Source of the DNA: Kiritimatiellia bacterium
GTDB taxonomy: Bacteria > Verrucomicrobiota > Kiritimatiellia > RFP12 > UBA1067
Length of the DNA: 46,316 nucleotides
Direction of reading: 5' to 3'
Assembly: GCA_024405395.1 (NCBI GenBank)
Contig: JAKSOW010000009.1
Location: 1 to 46,316 of the forward strand
The position numbers and the translations under genes were made by a program. A model generated the notes under the pieces. That model had not been told where the DNA came from. It did no database searches and worked only from the letters and a program-made list of their open reading frames with translations. Within the stretch, counting starts at the first letter, position 1. Every line of letters starts with the position of its first letter. Of the stretch, positions 34,650 to 42,705 are shown one piece after another.

Positions 34650-36944
34650 CTACTGAACCTCTTCAAGCCGCATGCCGTCAAACCATGCCGTCCCGGTGGA
34701 CTTGAAGGCCCGCAGCCAAATCATGCTGCGATCCCGTTCCGTGCCGGCGTCTGCGCTGGTAGTGAACTCGGCGGCGAAATGCCCCCAGTCCTCAGACCCC
34801 TGCACCAACACCTCGGGCACATGCAACGCCGTGTACTTCGGCGTGTACTCTTCGTATTCCATGCAGACCCCGCGACCCTTGGCGTTCTCGGTCTTCAGGA
34901 AATAGGAGAGCCGATAACGCGTGTTGGGCTTGAGCTGCCCCTTCACGGAAAAGCCCACATAATGGTTGCCGCCGGAAAGGTCCAATCGAAGGGCCCCTTC
35001 CGCCGTGACGCAGACGTTGGTGTCGACGACATATCTGGCACCCTTCCACTTCGACCGATCCGACACAAGGTTGACGGTATTGGGACGCTTGGCGCGGCGC
35101 GCCAACTCAGCTGCCACAGAGACACGCTCGGCGAAGGCGGCCTGGCGTGTGGCCATGGGCGTAAAGAAATTGTCGCGAATCCAGGCGATGCGCTTGGCCT
35201 CCATCGATCCGGCGGCAACTGCGGCCTGTGCCCGGTTCAGATACCCGGCGAACTCGGCAATGGCCTCTGTTCCCCAGATGTTCGTCCACAGGGCCTTTTC
35301 CGTTGGGCCCACAAGCCAAGGGCCGATCTCGGTTTCGCCGATAAGCGACGGGATCGCAATCTCGCCGATCCACTTGCGCTCCAGCCCATCGAAGAACCTG
35401 GTCATTTCGGCGGCGCCCGCACCAAACATCAGGCGATGGTGTTCAGCCAGCATCTCATCCACGTCCACATCATTGTCCCAGGCGAAACGCGACCACACGT
35501 AGTAGTTGAGGTAATTGTAGATGAGTGAATCCTCGCCCTGATTCGACTCAACAAATGAGCCGTCAATATATGGCGCGGCGCGCTTGTAGAACGAGATGTA
35601 TGCACGTGGCGCATGCTGCGGCACGTCCGGCGCCTGAAGACGACCGTAGTTCTTCATCGGATAGGTCCATATCCAGGCCACCTTGCGGCCTAGCTTCTGC
35701 GCCCAGCCACGGACAAAGTCGATCTGCTTGTCGCGGATGTCGGGATACGACTCGGACCAGGGACCGCCCACGGCCAACACGACCGCCACATTGTTCGGGA
35801 TCTCGATTGACGGCAGATTGCGGTAGGTACCATACGCCATCTGGGAAACGCCGCCGTCCAGTCCCGCCGCCGTGATCGCCTTGGCCACGGAGACCGTGTT
35901 CGACCAGATCAGTTCAGTGGCGTAGCCAGAGGCCAGCGTGAAGTTCGTGGTGTTGAAGACACGCTGGCAATTTTCGCAGCGGCAGGCCTGCATGCCGTCC
36001 TGCGGCATCACGTCAACCCATTTCTTCCCCTTCCTTATCCGTTCCACCGTCTCCTGCCGGATGATGTCCCACACTGGCGAGGTGTGGCACAATTGCCGCC
36101 CCTCATAGCCATGCTTGAACACCGTTCCCGTGCAGCGCGTGCCATTCTTCCGAAGCTGAAAGTATTCGGGATGGGTTTCGCTGAAGCGCTCGGCGATGCG
36201 GAAGCCATTCTGGCCATGGCAACAGGGGATCTTGAAGGTGCTTTCGCGCAGCCGCAGCTTGTACAGTTCCTTGGCCTGATACTGAGCAAGGACATTGGTG
36301 GCCACTCCCGGATAAGTGCCCGCGCCCCGAATGTAGCAGTCACGGTAGGAAAACGCAGGCGACACCGACGTTTCGCCTTCTGGCACGGTGAAACTGGTTT
36401 TCTGCGGGACATAGGTTCCCATCTCGCCCGGGAAATAGAAGCGAACACCAGCAGCGCGATGCAGGAACTCATAAGTGCCAAAGAGCGTGGCCCGCTCAAA
36501 AAGCCCCACGCCACCCCGCATGACGCCTCTTGCCGGATCCTGCTGTGGATCATCCAAACCGCACACGTAGACCCGACGCCCCTGCGCCTTGATGACAAAG
36601 GCGTCGCGCGCCAGTTTTTCCGGCGCCAAGCCGGCTGCGGCAGACCATTCATTCTGTCCCAGGATGAGGACCGTCTTGCCCTCGCTGGGGGTGCCGACAA
36701 TCGGCACGGCGGCCCCCAGAACCTGGGCGAGAAAATTCGTCGCCTCCTGGGCGGCAAAACGCACAGTAGGCACCGCGCTCGGCGCCACTACCACTTCCAC
36801 ATTCCCTGCCGCAAAAGGCACATCCGCAGCACCCGCGGCCAACGCCATCGTTCCGGCCAGCAGGAACGACCAAAAGGCATTGGGCTTGGGCCGGCCAGTC
36901 AGGTGACGCGTCGGCGGATGACTTTCCGTCTTGTTTCGTTTCAT
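34650..36944 (-). CDS. DUF4838-type secreted glycoside-related protein (internal start)
   Basis: 764 residues from the internal ATG at 36942-36944, which has AAGAAGG eight bases upstream. The N-terminus has a basic region, then a hydrophobic core (AFWSFLLAGTMALAAG) that looks like a signal peptide. An alpha-glucuronidase N-domain-like beta fold (about 45-160) leads to DUF4838 with FYFPGEMGTYVPQ, the cysteine cluster CRCENCQ and WTYPMKNYGR. The last 150 residues are a jelly-roll carbohydrate-binding module (LKPNTRYRLSYFLKTEN). DUF4838 proteins occur in polysaccharide-use loci; the enzymatic activity is not established. Confidence 0.72.
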   Translation of the reverse strand: MKRNKTESHPPTRHLTGRPKPNAFWSFLLAGTMALAAGAADVPFAAGNVEVVVAPSAVPTVRFAAQEATNFLAQVLGAAVPIVGTPSEGKTVLILGQNEWSAAAGLAPEKLARDAFVIKAQGRRVYVCGLDDPQQDPARGVMRGGVGLFERATLFGTYEFLHRAAGVRFYFPGEMGTYVPQKTSFTVPEGETSVSPAFSYRDCYIRGAGTYPGVATNVLAQYQAKELYKLRLRESTFKIPCCHGQNGFRIAERFSETHPEYFQLRKNGTRCTGTVFKHGYEGRQLCHTSPVWDIIRQETVERIRKGKKWVDVMPQDGMQACRCENCQRVFNTTNFTLASGYATELIWSNTVSVAKAITAAGLDGGVSQMAYGTYRNLPSIEIPNNVAVVLAVGGPWSESYPDIRDKQIDFVRGWAQKLGRKVAWIWTYPMKNYGRLQAPDVPQHAPRAYISFYKRAAPYIDGSFVESNQGEDSLIYNYLNYYVWSRFAWDNDVDVDEMLAEHHRLMFGAGAAEMTRFFDGLERKWIGEIAIPSLIGETEIGPWLVGPTEKALWTNIWGTEAIAEFAGYLNRAQAAVAAGSMEAKRIAWIRDNFFTPMATRQAAFAERVSVAAELARRAKRPNTVNLVSDRSKWKGARYVVDTNVCVTAEGALRLDLSGGNHYVGFSVKGQLKPNTRYRLSYFLKTENAKGRGVCMEYEEYTPKYTALHVPEVLVQGSEDWGHFAAEFTTSADAGTERDRSMIWLRAFKSTGTAWFDGMRLEEVQ

Positions 36945-37721
36945 GGGGAATGCCTTCTTGGGGGATTCAGAACGTACGGGCTTGAAATCGTCGTACTGCG
37001 ACAGTTGGGCGATTTCCGCCTCTGACAGGTCGCGCCATTGGCCAGGCGCCAGATCCTCGGGCATGCGAAAGGCCCCCACGGCCACGCGCTTGAGCGACAG
37101 CACCACAAGATGTGCGGCCGAGCACATGTAGCGGATCTGCCGTTTGCGGCCTTCACGCAGCTTGAAGCACAGCACATGCACGTTGTCGCGACCCTCGCGC
37201 ACGACCTCGACAGGGACGGGACGTGTGACATAACCGTCGGGCATTGTCACGGGACCGCGCAGGATGCGCAACTTGTCTTCGTTCCATCGGCCGGCGGCAC
37301 GCACGATGTAGGTCTTCTCATGCTCATACCGCGGATGGGTGAGCTTGAGAGTGAGATCGCCGTCGTTCGACAGGAGCAGAAGCCCTTCCGAGTCCTTGTC
37401 AAGCCGCCCCACCGGCACAAGGCGTTCGCTCATGCCGCCGTTCTTGCGCAGCAGGTCGATGACCGTTTCGCCGTGCGGGTCCGAGACCGAGGACAAAACA
37501 CCGACCGGCTTGTACATGACGATTGTGCGGGTGCGTTCACGGGCCGTGGCAAGCGGCTGCCCATCCACGGAGATGCGTGCAGTCGCCGGGTCGAATCGTG
37601 CGCCGGGCTCGCGAACGACCAGCCCGTCCACGGCCACGCGCCCTTCTTCGATCATTGTGGCGGCCGCGCGCCGCGAAGCCACGCCACGATGGGAAAGGAT
37701 GTTCTGCAGACGCTCTTCCAT
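34650..37721 (-). CDS. Rlu-type pseudouridine synthase frame continuing into DUF4838 protein
   Basis: One uninterrupted 1023-codon frame. Residues 1-250 are a complete RluB/RsuA-type pseudouridine synthase: S4 RNA-binding domain (1-50), VMYKPVGVLSS, the catalytic Asp108 in GRLDKDSEGLLLL, and the typical C-terminal GRKRQIRYM and LKRVAVG. There is no stop after it; nine residues of linker lead to Met260, where a signal peptide and a DUF4838 protein begin. A cytosolic rRNA enzyme and an exported protein in one chain make little sense, so the synthase may be made as a fusion or the DUF4838 part separately from the internal start. Confidence 0.8.
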   Translation of the reverse strand: MEERLQNILSHRGVASRRAAATMIEEGRVAVDGLVVREPGARFDPATARISVDGQPLATARERTRTIVMYKPVGVLSSVSDPHGETVIDLLRKNGGMSERLVPVGRLDKDSEGLLLLSNDGDLTLKLTHPRYEHEKTYIVRAAGRWNEDKLRILRGPVTMPDGYVTRPVPVEVVREGRDNVHVLCFKLREGRKRQIRYMCSAAHLVVLSLKRVAVGAFRMPEDLAPGQWRDLSEAEIAQLSQYDDFKPVRSESPKKAFPMKRNKTESHPPTRHLTGRPKPNAFWSFLLAGTMALAAGAADVPFAAGNVEVVVAPSAVPTVRFAAQEATNFLAQVLGAAVPIVGTPSEGKTVLILGQNEWSAAAGLAPEKLARDAFVIKAQGRRVYVCGLDDPQQDPARGVMRGGVGLFERATLFGTYEFLHRAAGVRFYFPGEMGTYVPQKTSFTVPEGETSVSPAFSYRDCYIRGAGTYPGVATNVLAQYQAKELYKLRLRESTFKIPCCHGQNGFRIAERFSETHPEYFQLRKNGTRCTGTVFKHGYEGRQLCHTSPVWDIIRQETVERIRKGKKWVDVMPQDGMQACRCENCQRVFNTTNFTLASGYATELIWSNTVSVAKAITAAGLDGGVSQMAYGTYRNLPSIEIPNNVAVVLAVGGPWSESYPDIRDKQIDFVRGWAQKLGRKVAWIWTYPMKNYGRLQAPDVPQHAPRAYISFYKRAAPYIDGSFVESNQGEDSLIYNYLNYYVWSRFAWDNDVDVDEMLAEHHRLMFGAGAAEMTRFFDGLERKWIGEIAIPSLIGETEIGPWLVGPTEKALWTNIWGTEAIAEFAGYLNRAQAAVAAGSMEAKRIAWIRDNFFTPMATRQAAFAERVSVAAELARRAKRPNTVNLVSDRSKWKGARYVVDTNVCVTAEGALRLDLSGGNHYVGFSVKGQLKPNTRYRLSYFLKTENAKGRGVCMEYEEYTPKYTALHVPEVLVQGSEDWGHFAAEFTTSADAGTERDRSMIWLRAFKSTGTAWFDGMRLEEVQ

Positions 37722-37730
37722 GGGGCGATC

Positions 37731-39227
37731 TTAACGGCCAAGGATCTGCTTGTAGAGCGGCAGCACCGCGTCGGCCCACACCGTATAGCCGGCCGCATTC
37801 GGATGCGTGCCATCACCCAGCAGCGTGATATCGGGAAGGCCTTCCTTGTCGGTGAACTTGCCCGTGAGATCGCACCACAGGACGCGCTCGCCGTCCGCCA
37901 GCGGGCGGATCAGCTCATTGACCTTCTGGTGCTTGGGCATCAGTTCGTCGCAGGCCCGGCCTTCACGGCGGAAATTGCGCTCGCCGCGCTTGTGGGCCAC
38001 CTCACGGGGCAGGAGGGGCATCAGGAGCACCTTCGCCTGAGGCTGCTTGGCACGGATCGTCTTCAGGCATTCGGCGATGCCGGCGGCGATGTCCTCGGCC
38101 GTGTCGCCCCAGGCGTTGTTCGTGCCGATCATCAGCGTGATCAGGCGCGTGTGCACGCCGTCGAGTATGCCGCCATGGCGGATGTTCCACAACAGGTTCT
38201 GCGTCTGGTCGCCGCCAAAGCCGGCGTTGAGGATCTTGTACGCGCCAAACTTCTGCTTGAACACTTCGTCGTTTCCCTTGTGCTCCCAGAAGTGGGTTAT
38301 CGAATCGCCCAGCCAGATCGCGTCATAGTAGCGCTCGACATTGGCGCACTCCTCCGCGCGCTTGTTGCGGATACGCGGCTCCACCTTCTTGTTGGGGTTG
38401 TCAAGCCAATACTTCTTGATCTGCGGAATCGTGGTGCGCGGCCCCGTCTTGGGCAAAGCCGTGGGCATCAGCTTCGCCGGACGGCGCGGGGGCACTTTCG
38501 TGGACAGGCCGAGCGCATAGTCAAGATAGGGCTTCAGCTCCTCGGCCCAGATCTCATATCCCGGCTCACGCGGATGGAGCAGATCGGGCGCCATCGTCTT
38601 CTCCAGCACGCCTTCGGGCGTGACGAGCTTCGCGTTGAAGTCGCACCAGAAGATGCGCTTGTTGTCCGCAAAGTCGCAGATGACGGAGTTGACCAGGTCA
38701 TTGCGCACGCGCATCGGATCGTTCGTGGTGGCCCCACGCGGGAAGATCGGGTGCAGGATGACCTTGGCCTCGGGATACGAGGTTGTCAAACGTGCCAGGA
38801 TTGACTGCACGCCCAAAATGGTGTCTGTAGGCGGCTCCTCCCAATCGTCACGATGGCCGGTGTTGTTGGTGCCGATCATCAGCACAAAGGCTTTGGGAGT
38901 GAGCTTGGCCAGCTGCCCATGATCAAGCCGCCAAAGCAGATGTTCCGTGCGGTCACCCGAAATGCCACAGTTGAGCGCCTTGTAGGGGCCTTCCGCAAAG
39001 ACACGTTGCCACACGCCCGTGCCATAGCGCTCCCAGTTGTGCGTAATCGAGTCGCCCAGGAACACGACGTCATAGCCACCTTCTGCAGCCAAGGCGCGCT
39101 TGGCGTCAAAACGCGGCAGCCACATGCCATGCGTCCAGTGTCTTTCGGGAATCGACGGCGTGACCGCGAGCTGTGCACAGGCAGCAAGGCCAACCAAGAG
39201 AAGACCCGAAACGATGAATTTATGCAT
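37731..39227 (-). CDS. Tandem SGNH/GDSL hydrolase lipoprotein
   Basis: 498 residues. The N-terminus ends in a lipobox LAAC (Cys17), so probably a lipoprotein. Two SGNH domains follow: the first with GDSI (Ser60), GTNN (119-122) and DLLHP (Asp215, His218), the second with GDSI (Ser309), GTNN (369-372) and DGTHP (Asp472, His475). Both triads are complete, so both could be active esterases removing acetyl or acyl groups from glycans. AGGAG precedes the ATG; an extended -10 promoter lies 34 nt upstream. It is next to the Rlu/DUF4838 gene. Confidence 0.85.
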   Translation of the reverse strand: MHKFIVSGLLLVGLAACAQLAVTPSIPERHWTHGMWLPRFDAKRALAAEGGYDVVFLGDSITHNWERYGTGVWQRVFAEGPYKALNCGISGDRTEHLLWRLDHGQLAKLTPKAFVLMIGTNNTGHRDDWEEPPTDTILGVQSILARLTTSYPEAKVILHPIFPRGATTNDPMRVRNDLVNSVICDFADNKRIFWCDFNAKLVTPEGVLEKTMAPDLLHPREPGYEIWAEELKPYLDYALGLSTKVPPRRPAKLMPTALPKTGPRTTIPQIKKYWLDNPNKKVEPRIRNKRAEECANVERYYDAIWLGDSITHFWEHKGNDEVFKQKFGAYKILNAGFGGDQTQNLLWNIRHGGILDGVHTRLITLMIGTNNAWGDTAEDIAAGIAECLKTIRAKQPQAKVLLMPLLPREVAHKRGERNFRREGRACDELMPKHQKVNELIRPLADGERVLWCDLTGKFTDKEGLPDITLLGDGTHPNAAGYTVWADAVLPLYKQILGR

Positions 39228-39260
39228 TTACAAACTCCTATCCTAAATTTGAATGGGAAA

Positions 39261-39271
39261 ATTATACCATA
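39261..39271 (-). promoter_or_regulatory. Promoter of the SGNH gene and downstream genes
   Basis: The minus strand reads TATGGTATAAT, identical to the uxaC promoter, without a -35. The predicted start near 39254 gives a leader of about 27 nt with AGGAG before the ATG at 39227. Confidence 0.6.
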
Positions 39272-39290
39272 ATTCGAAGAGTTATTCTCG

Positions 39291-40559
39291 TCAGTTGTTC
39301 TCAAAGAAGACGCGGGAACAGGCGTTGAGGAACCCATAACCGCGCTTGGTGTCGGGCATCAAGGATTCACCTTCTGTCCATTCGTTCCAGGCGTTGATGA
39401 GAACGAGCTTCTTCGAGCCCTTCGTCTTCGTGAGGGCGTGTTCCTTGCACTTGCGCATGAAGTCCTCGACAAGCTCAGGCGTGTTGTTGACGATGATCTT
39501 CTTAGTCACATGCGCCGGATGGCGGGCATTGTTGTCCCAGCCCGTTGAGACGGTCGGGAAGAACGGGACGTTCGTCAATTCGGCGATGGCGTCGTATTTC
39601 TTCATTGCGTGAGGTGCATACAGGGCATACTCCATGTGGTTCGTCGCCGGCGGACGATTGAATTCCGGCGGCCGCGGCGCATTGTAGGTACAGAAGCTGT
39701 CAATGCCGAGGTAGGCGGCGAATTCGTCGACGGACGGCTTGTCGTTACCGGGGATTGGCGGGCACTTGGATTCAGTCTTGTCGTTCCACATCGAGACCAG
39801 ATAACCAGCGTGGAACTGAAGATGGATGCCAGGGAAGCCGGCTTTTTTCGCCTCAGCGCGGAAATAGTCGAACTCGGCCTTCGCCTTGGCCGTCATGTCC
39901 GCCGTTATCTTCGCATGCTTGCGGGCATCGGTCTCGCCGGCAATGCCGCGATAGAAGTCATCCGCGTTGTACAGCCAGAAGACCGGCTTATTGTCGATCT
40001 TGTAGTAGTTGGGCTTCTTGAAGTAGGAGATGAAACGGGGCACGAGCTTCGAGCGGAATTCATCGCTCGTGACGAAACAGGACCACTTAAGCGTATTGAG
40101 GGAGGAATCAGCCTCCTTGTTGTCCCACAGGCCGGTCACGTGGTGGTTTGCCCACATGATGTAGAACTTCATGCGCTCGTTGTTCGGAGCCTGAAGAAAG
40201 CCGTTGTTCAGGGCGTTTTCCAGGAAGGGTCGACCAGCATACCAGTACCAGTCGTAGATGAACACATTCACGCCGGCGGCGAGGGCGGCATCGATCTGGC
40301 GCGCCAGCGCCTTGGGGTCGTCGTCTCGCTCATAGCCCCAATAGGGAACGACGGGCTGGTAGTGCCCTTCAAAACGCGGCGTGCCTTCATAGACGTTCTG
40401 CCATTCGCCGAGGCCATGCTTAAAGATTCCGAGCTCCTCGCTCCAGCGAGGATCTCCCTGATAGGCGGGCCAGATGATCGCCGCCGTATCGACCTGGCGA
40501 GCGAAAAGGACGCCGGCAGCCAGTGCCAGCGAGGAGAATGCAACAGTCTTGATCGACAT
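39291..40559 (-). CDS. Secreted WbsX/GH99-like TIM-barrel protein
   Basis: 422 residues with a signal peptide (about 1-20). The family pattern is clear: AAIIWPAYQGDPRW, GHYQPVVPYWGYERDDDP, GVNVFIYDWYWYAGRPFLE, KPVFWLYNADDF, and the C-terminal LINAWNEWTEGESLMPD with GYGF. This is the Glyco_tran_WbsX/GH99-like group, whose bacterial members occur in glycan loci and include proposed alpha-mannanases; activity here is not known. A strong promoter (40598-40627) and AAGGAC precede it. It stands between the LWPF gene and the SGNH gene. Confidence 0.82.
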   Translation of the reverse strand: MSIKTVAFSSLALAAGVLFARQVDTAAIIWPAYQGDPRWSEELGIFKHGLGEWQNVYEGTPRFEGHYQPVVPYWGYERDDDPKALARQIDAALAAGVNVFIYDWYWYAGRPFLENALNNGFLQAPNNERMKFYIMWANHHVTGLWDNKEADSSLNTLKWSCFVTSDEFRSKLVPRFISYFKKPNYYKIDNKPVFWLYNADDFYRGIAGETDARKHAKITADMTAKAKAEFDYFRAEAKKAGFPGIHLQFHAGYLVSMWNDKTESKCPPIPGNDKPSVDEFAAYLGIDSFCTYNAPRPPEFNRPPATNHMEYALYAPHAMKKYDAIAELTNVPFFPTVSTGWDNNARHPAHVTKKIIVNNTPELVEDFMRKCKEHALTKTKGSKKLVLINAWNEWTEGESLMPDTKRGYGFLNACSRVFFENN

Positions 40560-40597
40560 AAAAAAGTCCTTCTTTGTTTCAATTCAGCAACACTGAA

Positions 40598-40627
40598 AGT
40601 ATACCCAACCCTGCGTCAGATTGTCAA
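40598..40627 (-). promoter_or_regulatory. Sigma70 promoter of the WbsX-like gene
   Basis: On the minus strand TTGACA (40622-40627), an 18-nt spacer and TATACT (40598-40603). The leader is about 30 nt and includes AAGGAC before the ATG at 40559. This is the closest match to the classic consensus in the window. Confidence 0.65.
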
Positions 40628-40664
40628 CATGATTCCGCCCAGACACGTGATGTCTGAAAGAGCC

Positions 40665-41990
40665 TCATTCGGAAGTCCAGGTAATCAGATTCCAGAGCAC
40701 GGAATGCCGGACGGGGCCATTGGGTTCGGAAGACGAGCTCCAGAAGGTCCAGAACGGGGCCCAATTGCGGTCAAATCCTTCGGCATGGCGGATGGGAATC
40801 AGTTCCAATGCCCGACTCTTGGAGTACCCGTTCTGCGCAGATGAGCTCCAGAACGGCCAGATACGTCGATAGGAGGCCACCTCATGGCGTGTGCCATTCG
40901 CCGACTTCACGTACCGACACTCCGATGTCCAGAACGGGAAAAACGAGAAGCGCGTCTCCAGCGTGGTTTCGGTCTCCAGCTCCGTATCCTCCACTAGCTT
41001 CCAGAGAATGCGGTACGTACGCTCTTCCGGAACCTGTTTTGCGAATGAAAACCCTTCCACCTGTTCATAGAATGGCCACACGGATATTCGGTCACGTTTG
41101 GTGCCGTGCTCGACATCCACAAACGGCCATGGCAAGCGCCAACGCGTGACATGTGGCGTATGGGTATAGGAGAAGAACGGCGGCAGCACGAGATGCTGCT
41201 CCTCGCGCGCCCGGAAAACGGTACCATAGAGCGGCCAGAGCATCCAGGAATGTCCCGCACCTGCCGTATCGCGGTCTTCGTCATAGCGTGCCCATGTGGC
41301 CAGAGGCCACAGCGCATACCAGTGATCGCTCTCGCGAAGGCGGGCATGGCTGAAGATCGGCCATAGGCCAATCGTACCTGTGCCATTCTCCTTCCAGGTT
41401 AGAAATGGCCAGAGAACGGCGCCATGATGAATGGCCTTGACGTCATAGTCCATCCACAGGGGCCAAAGCCCAAAGCGCCAATGGTCCATCAGGAGAAAAT
41501 GCGGATGGGAACCATAGATCGGGAAGATGCCCCAGTAGTCCCCTTCCCGGCGGTCAGCGCCACAGAAGATGAGCGGCAGGAGATTGAAGCTCCAGGAATC
41601 GTCCACTCCGTCACGCGCATCGCCATAAGCCAGAAAGAAGGCGCGCCACCAGAGATGGTCCTGATTGCGGTGGCTGGTCACCAGGGGCCAGACGATGTCG
41701 CGGGTGGTGACTTCCGGCGAACGGAGCTGGGAATAAAACGGACGGAAAGCCCAGAACGTGCGCAACCGCTCTTCGGCAGTTCCACCTGCAGGCGTAGGGC
41801 CAACGGCCCGCCGATATTCGAAGAACGGCCCGCCATGCCAATGGGAACGGACTTCGCCGCCCTCCGTGACCTGTTGGACCTCCAACGACTGCCCACACAC
41901 AATCTGCGCAACACCCAGCAGGCAAAGCACAACGGCGAGGATCGCCATCCTCGCCGAATGTACTGCCTTTTCGTGGGTTGACCGCGTCAT
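40665..41990 (-). CDS. Secreted tryptophan-rich LWPF-repeat protein
   Basis: 441 residues from ATG 41990 with AGGAGG four bases upstream. A signal peptide spans about 1-33. After it come about 15 irregular repeats of 20-30 residues, each centred on W-P-[LFI] or P-[FI] followed by a polar loop: IVWPLVTSH, FGLWPLWMD, AVLWPFLTW, IGLWPIFSH, WMLWPLYG, LPWPFVDV, ISVWPFYE, RRIWPFWSS. Alternating aromatic strands and polar loops suggest a beta-barrel or beta-rich outer-membrane protein. I recall similar unnamed proteins in other PVC-type genomes but no function. It is the last gene after rph in the gltS operon. Confidence 0.7.
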   Translation of the reverse strand: MTRSTHEKAVHSARMAILAVVLCLLGVAQIVCGQSLEVQQVTEGGEVRSHWHGGPFFEYRRAVGPTPAGGTAEERLRTFWAFRPFYSQLRSPEVTTRDIVWPLVTSHRNQDHLWWRAFFLAYGDARDGVDDSWSFNLLPLIFCGADRREGDYWGIFPIYGSHPHFLLMDHWRFGLWPLWMDYDVKAIHHGAVLWPFLTWKENGTGTIGLWPIFSHARLRESDHWYALWPLATWARYDEDRDTAGAGHSWMLWPLYGTVFRAREEQHLVLPPFFSYTHTPHVTRWRLPWPFVDVEHGTKRDRISVWPFYEQVEGFSFAKQVPEERTYRILWKLVEDTELETETTLETRFSFFPFWTSECRYVKSANGTRHEVASYRRIWPFWSSSAQNGYSKSRALELIPIRHAEGFDRNWAPFWTFWSSSSEPNGPVRHSVLWNLITWTSE

Positions 41991-42007
41991 CAGGCCTCCT
42001 CTACGCC

Positions 42008-42703
42008 TCACGCACGTTTCTGCAGCGTGAATAGGCGCTTGAGCCCCTTCTTTGCCAGGGCTCGGAGCTGGTCAAGCTGCTCTTCCGTGAAGGGATCGTG
42101 CTCGGCCGTTCCCTGCAGCTCGACAAAACGCCCGTCATCCGTCATCACGACATTGAGGTCGACGTCAGCCGTCGAGTCATGCACATAGTCCAAATCCAAC
42201 GTAGGCGTGCCCCCGCAAATGCCCACAGAAACGGCGGCGACATTATGAACAATCGGGTTCTCGGTGATCTTGCCTTCGGCCAGCAACTTGGCGACGGCGT
42301 CCTTTAGCGCCACCATGCCGCCCGTGATCGAGGCACACCGCGTACCGCCATCGGCCTGGAGCACGTCGCAGTCGATTGTGATGGTGCGCTCGCCCAGCTT
42401 GGTCATGTCCACCGCCGCACGCAGCGCACGCCCCACCAGACGGGAGATCTCGGTGCCGCGCGCATCTGGCTTGCCCTTCTTCGACTCGCGCTCCTTGCGC
42501 GTCACCGTTGAAGACGGCAACATCGCGTATTCGGCCGTCACCCACCCTTTGCCCTGGTCACGCAGAAAAGGCGGAACCTTCTCTTCCACGCAAGCCGTGC
42601 ACAGCACCCAGGTGTTGCCCCATTTGATGAGCACCGAACCTGCGGCATGGTGCGTGAAGTTACGGATGATTTCGACCGGACGAAGCTGATTGGCGGATTT
42701 CAT
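42008..42703 (-). CDS. rph: Ribonuclease PH
   Basis: 231 residues from ATG 42703, two bases after the gltS stop. A phosphorolytic 3' exoribonuclease that trims tRNA 3' ends. Signatures: [67 protein letters not shown] and [20 protein letters not shown]. It is somewhat shorter than the usual 238-240 residues but complete. An upstream in-frame ATG lies inside gltS and is unlikely. A tRNA gene heads the same transcript. Confidence 0.94.
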   Translation of the reverse strand: MKSANQLRPVEIIRNFTHHAAGSVLIKWGNTWVLCTACVEEKVPPFLRDQGKGWVTAEYAMLPSSTVTRKERESKKGKPDARGTEISRLVGRALRAAVDMTKLGERTITIDCDVLQADGGTRCASITGGMVALKDAVAKLLAEGKITENPIVHNVAAVSVGICGGTPTLDLDYVHDSTADVDLNVVMTDDGRFVELQGTAEHDPFTEEQLDQLRALAKKGLKRLFTLQKRA

Positions 42704-42705
42704 GT

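Noticed and set aside
37038-38804. A 588-codon plus-strand frame opposite the Rlu and SGNH genes
   Set aside because: It spans two real genes and their junction in antisense and shows low-complexity, histidine/arginine-rich sequence typical of a reversed frame.
40640-40656. CAGACA/TGTCTG hairpin after the LWPF gene
   Set aside because: Six base pairs without a T tract on either strand; could be chance, and it does not meet terminator criteria.
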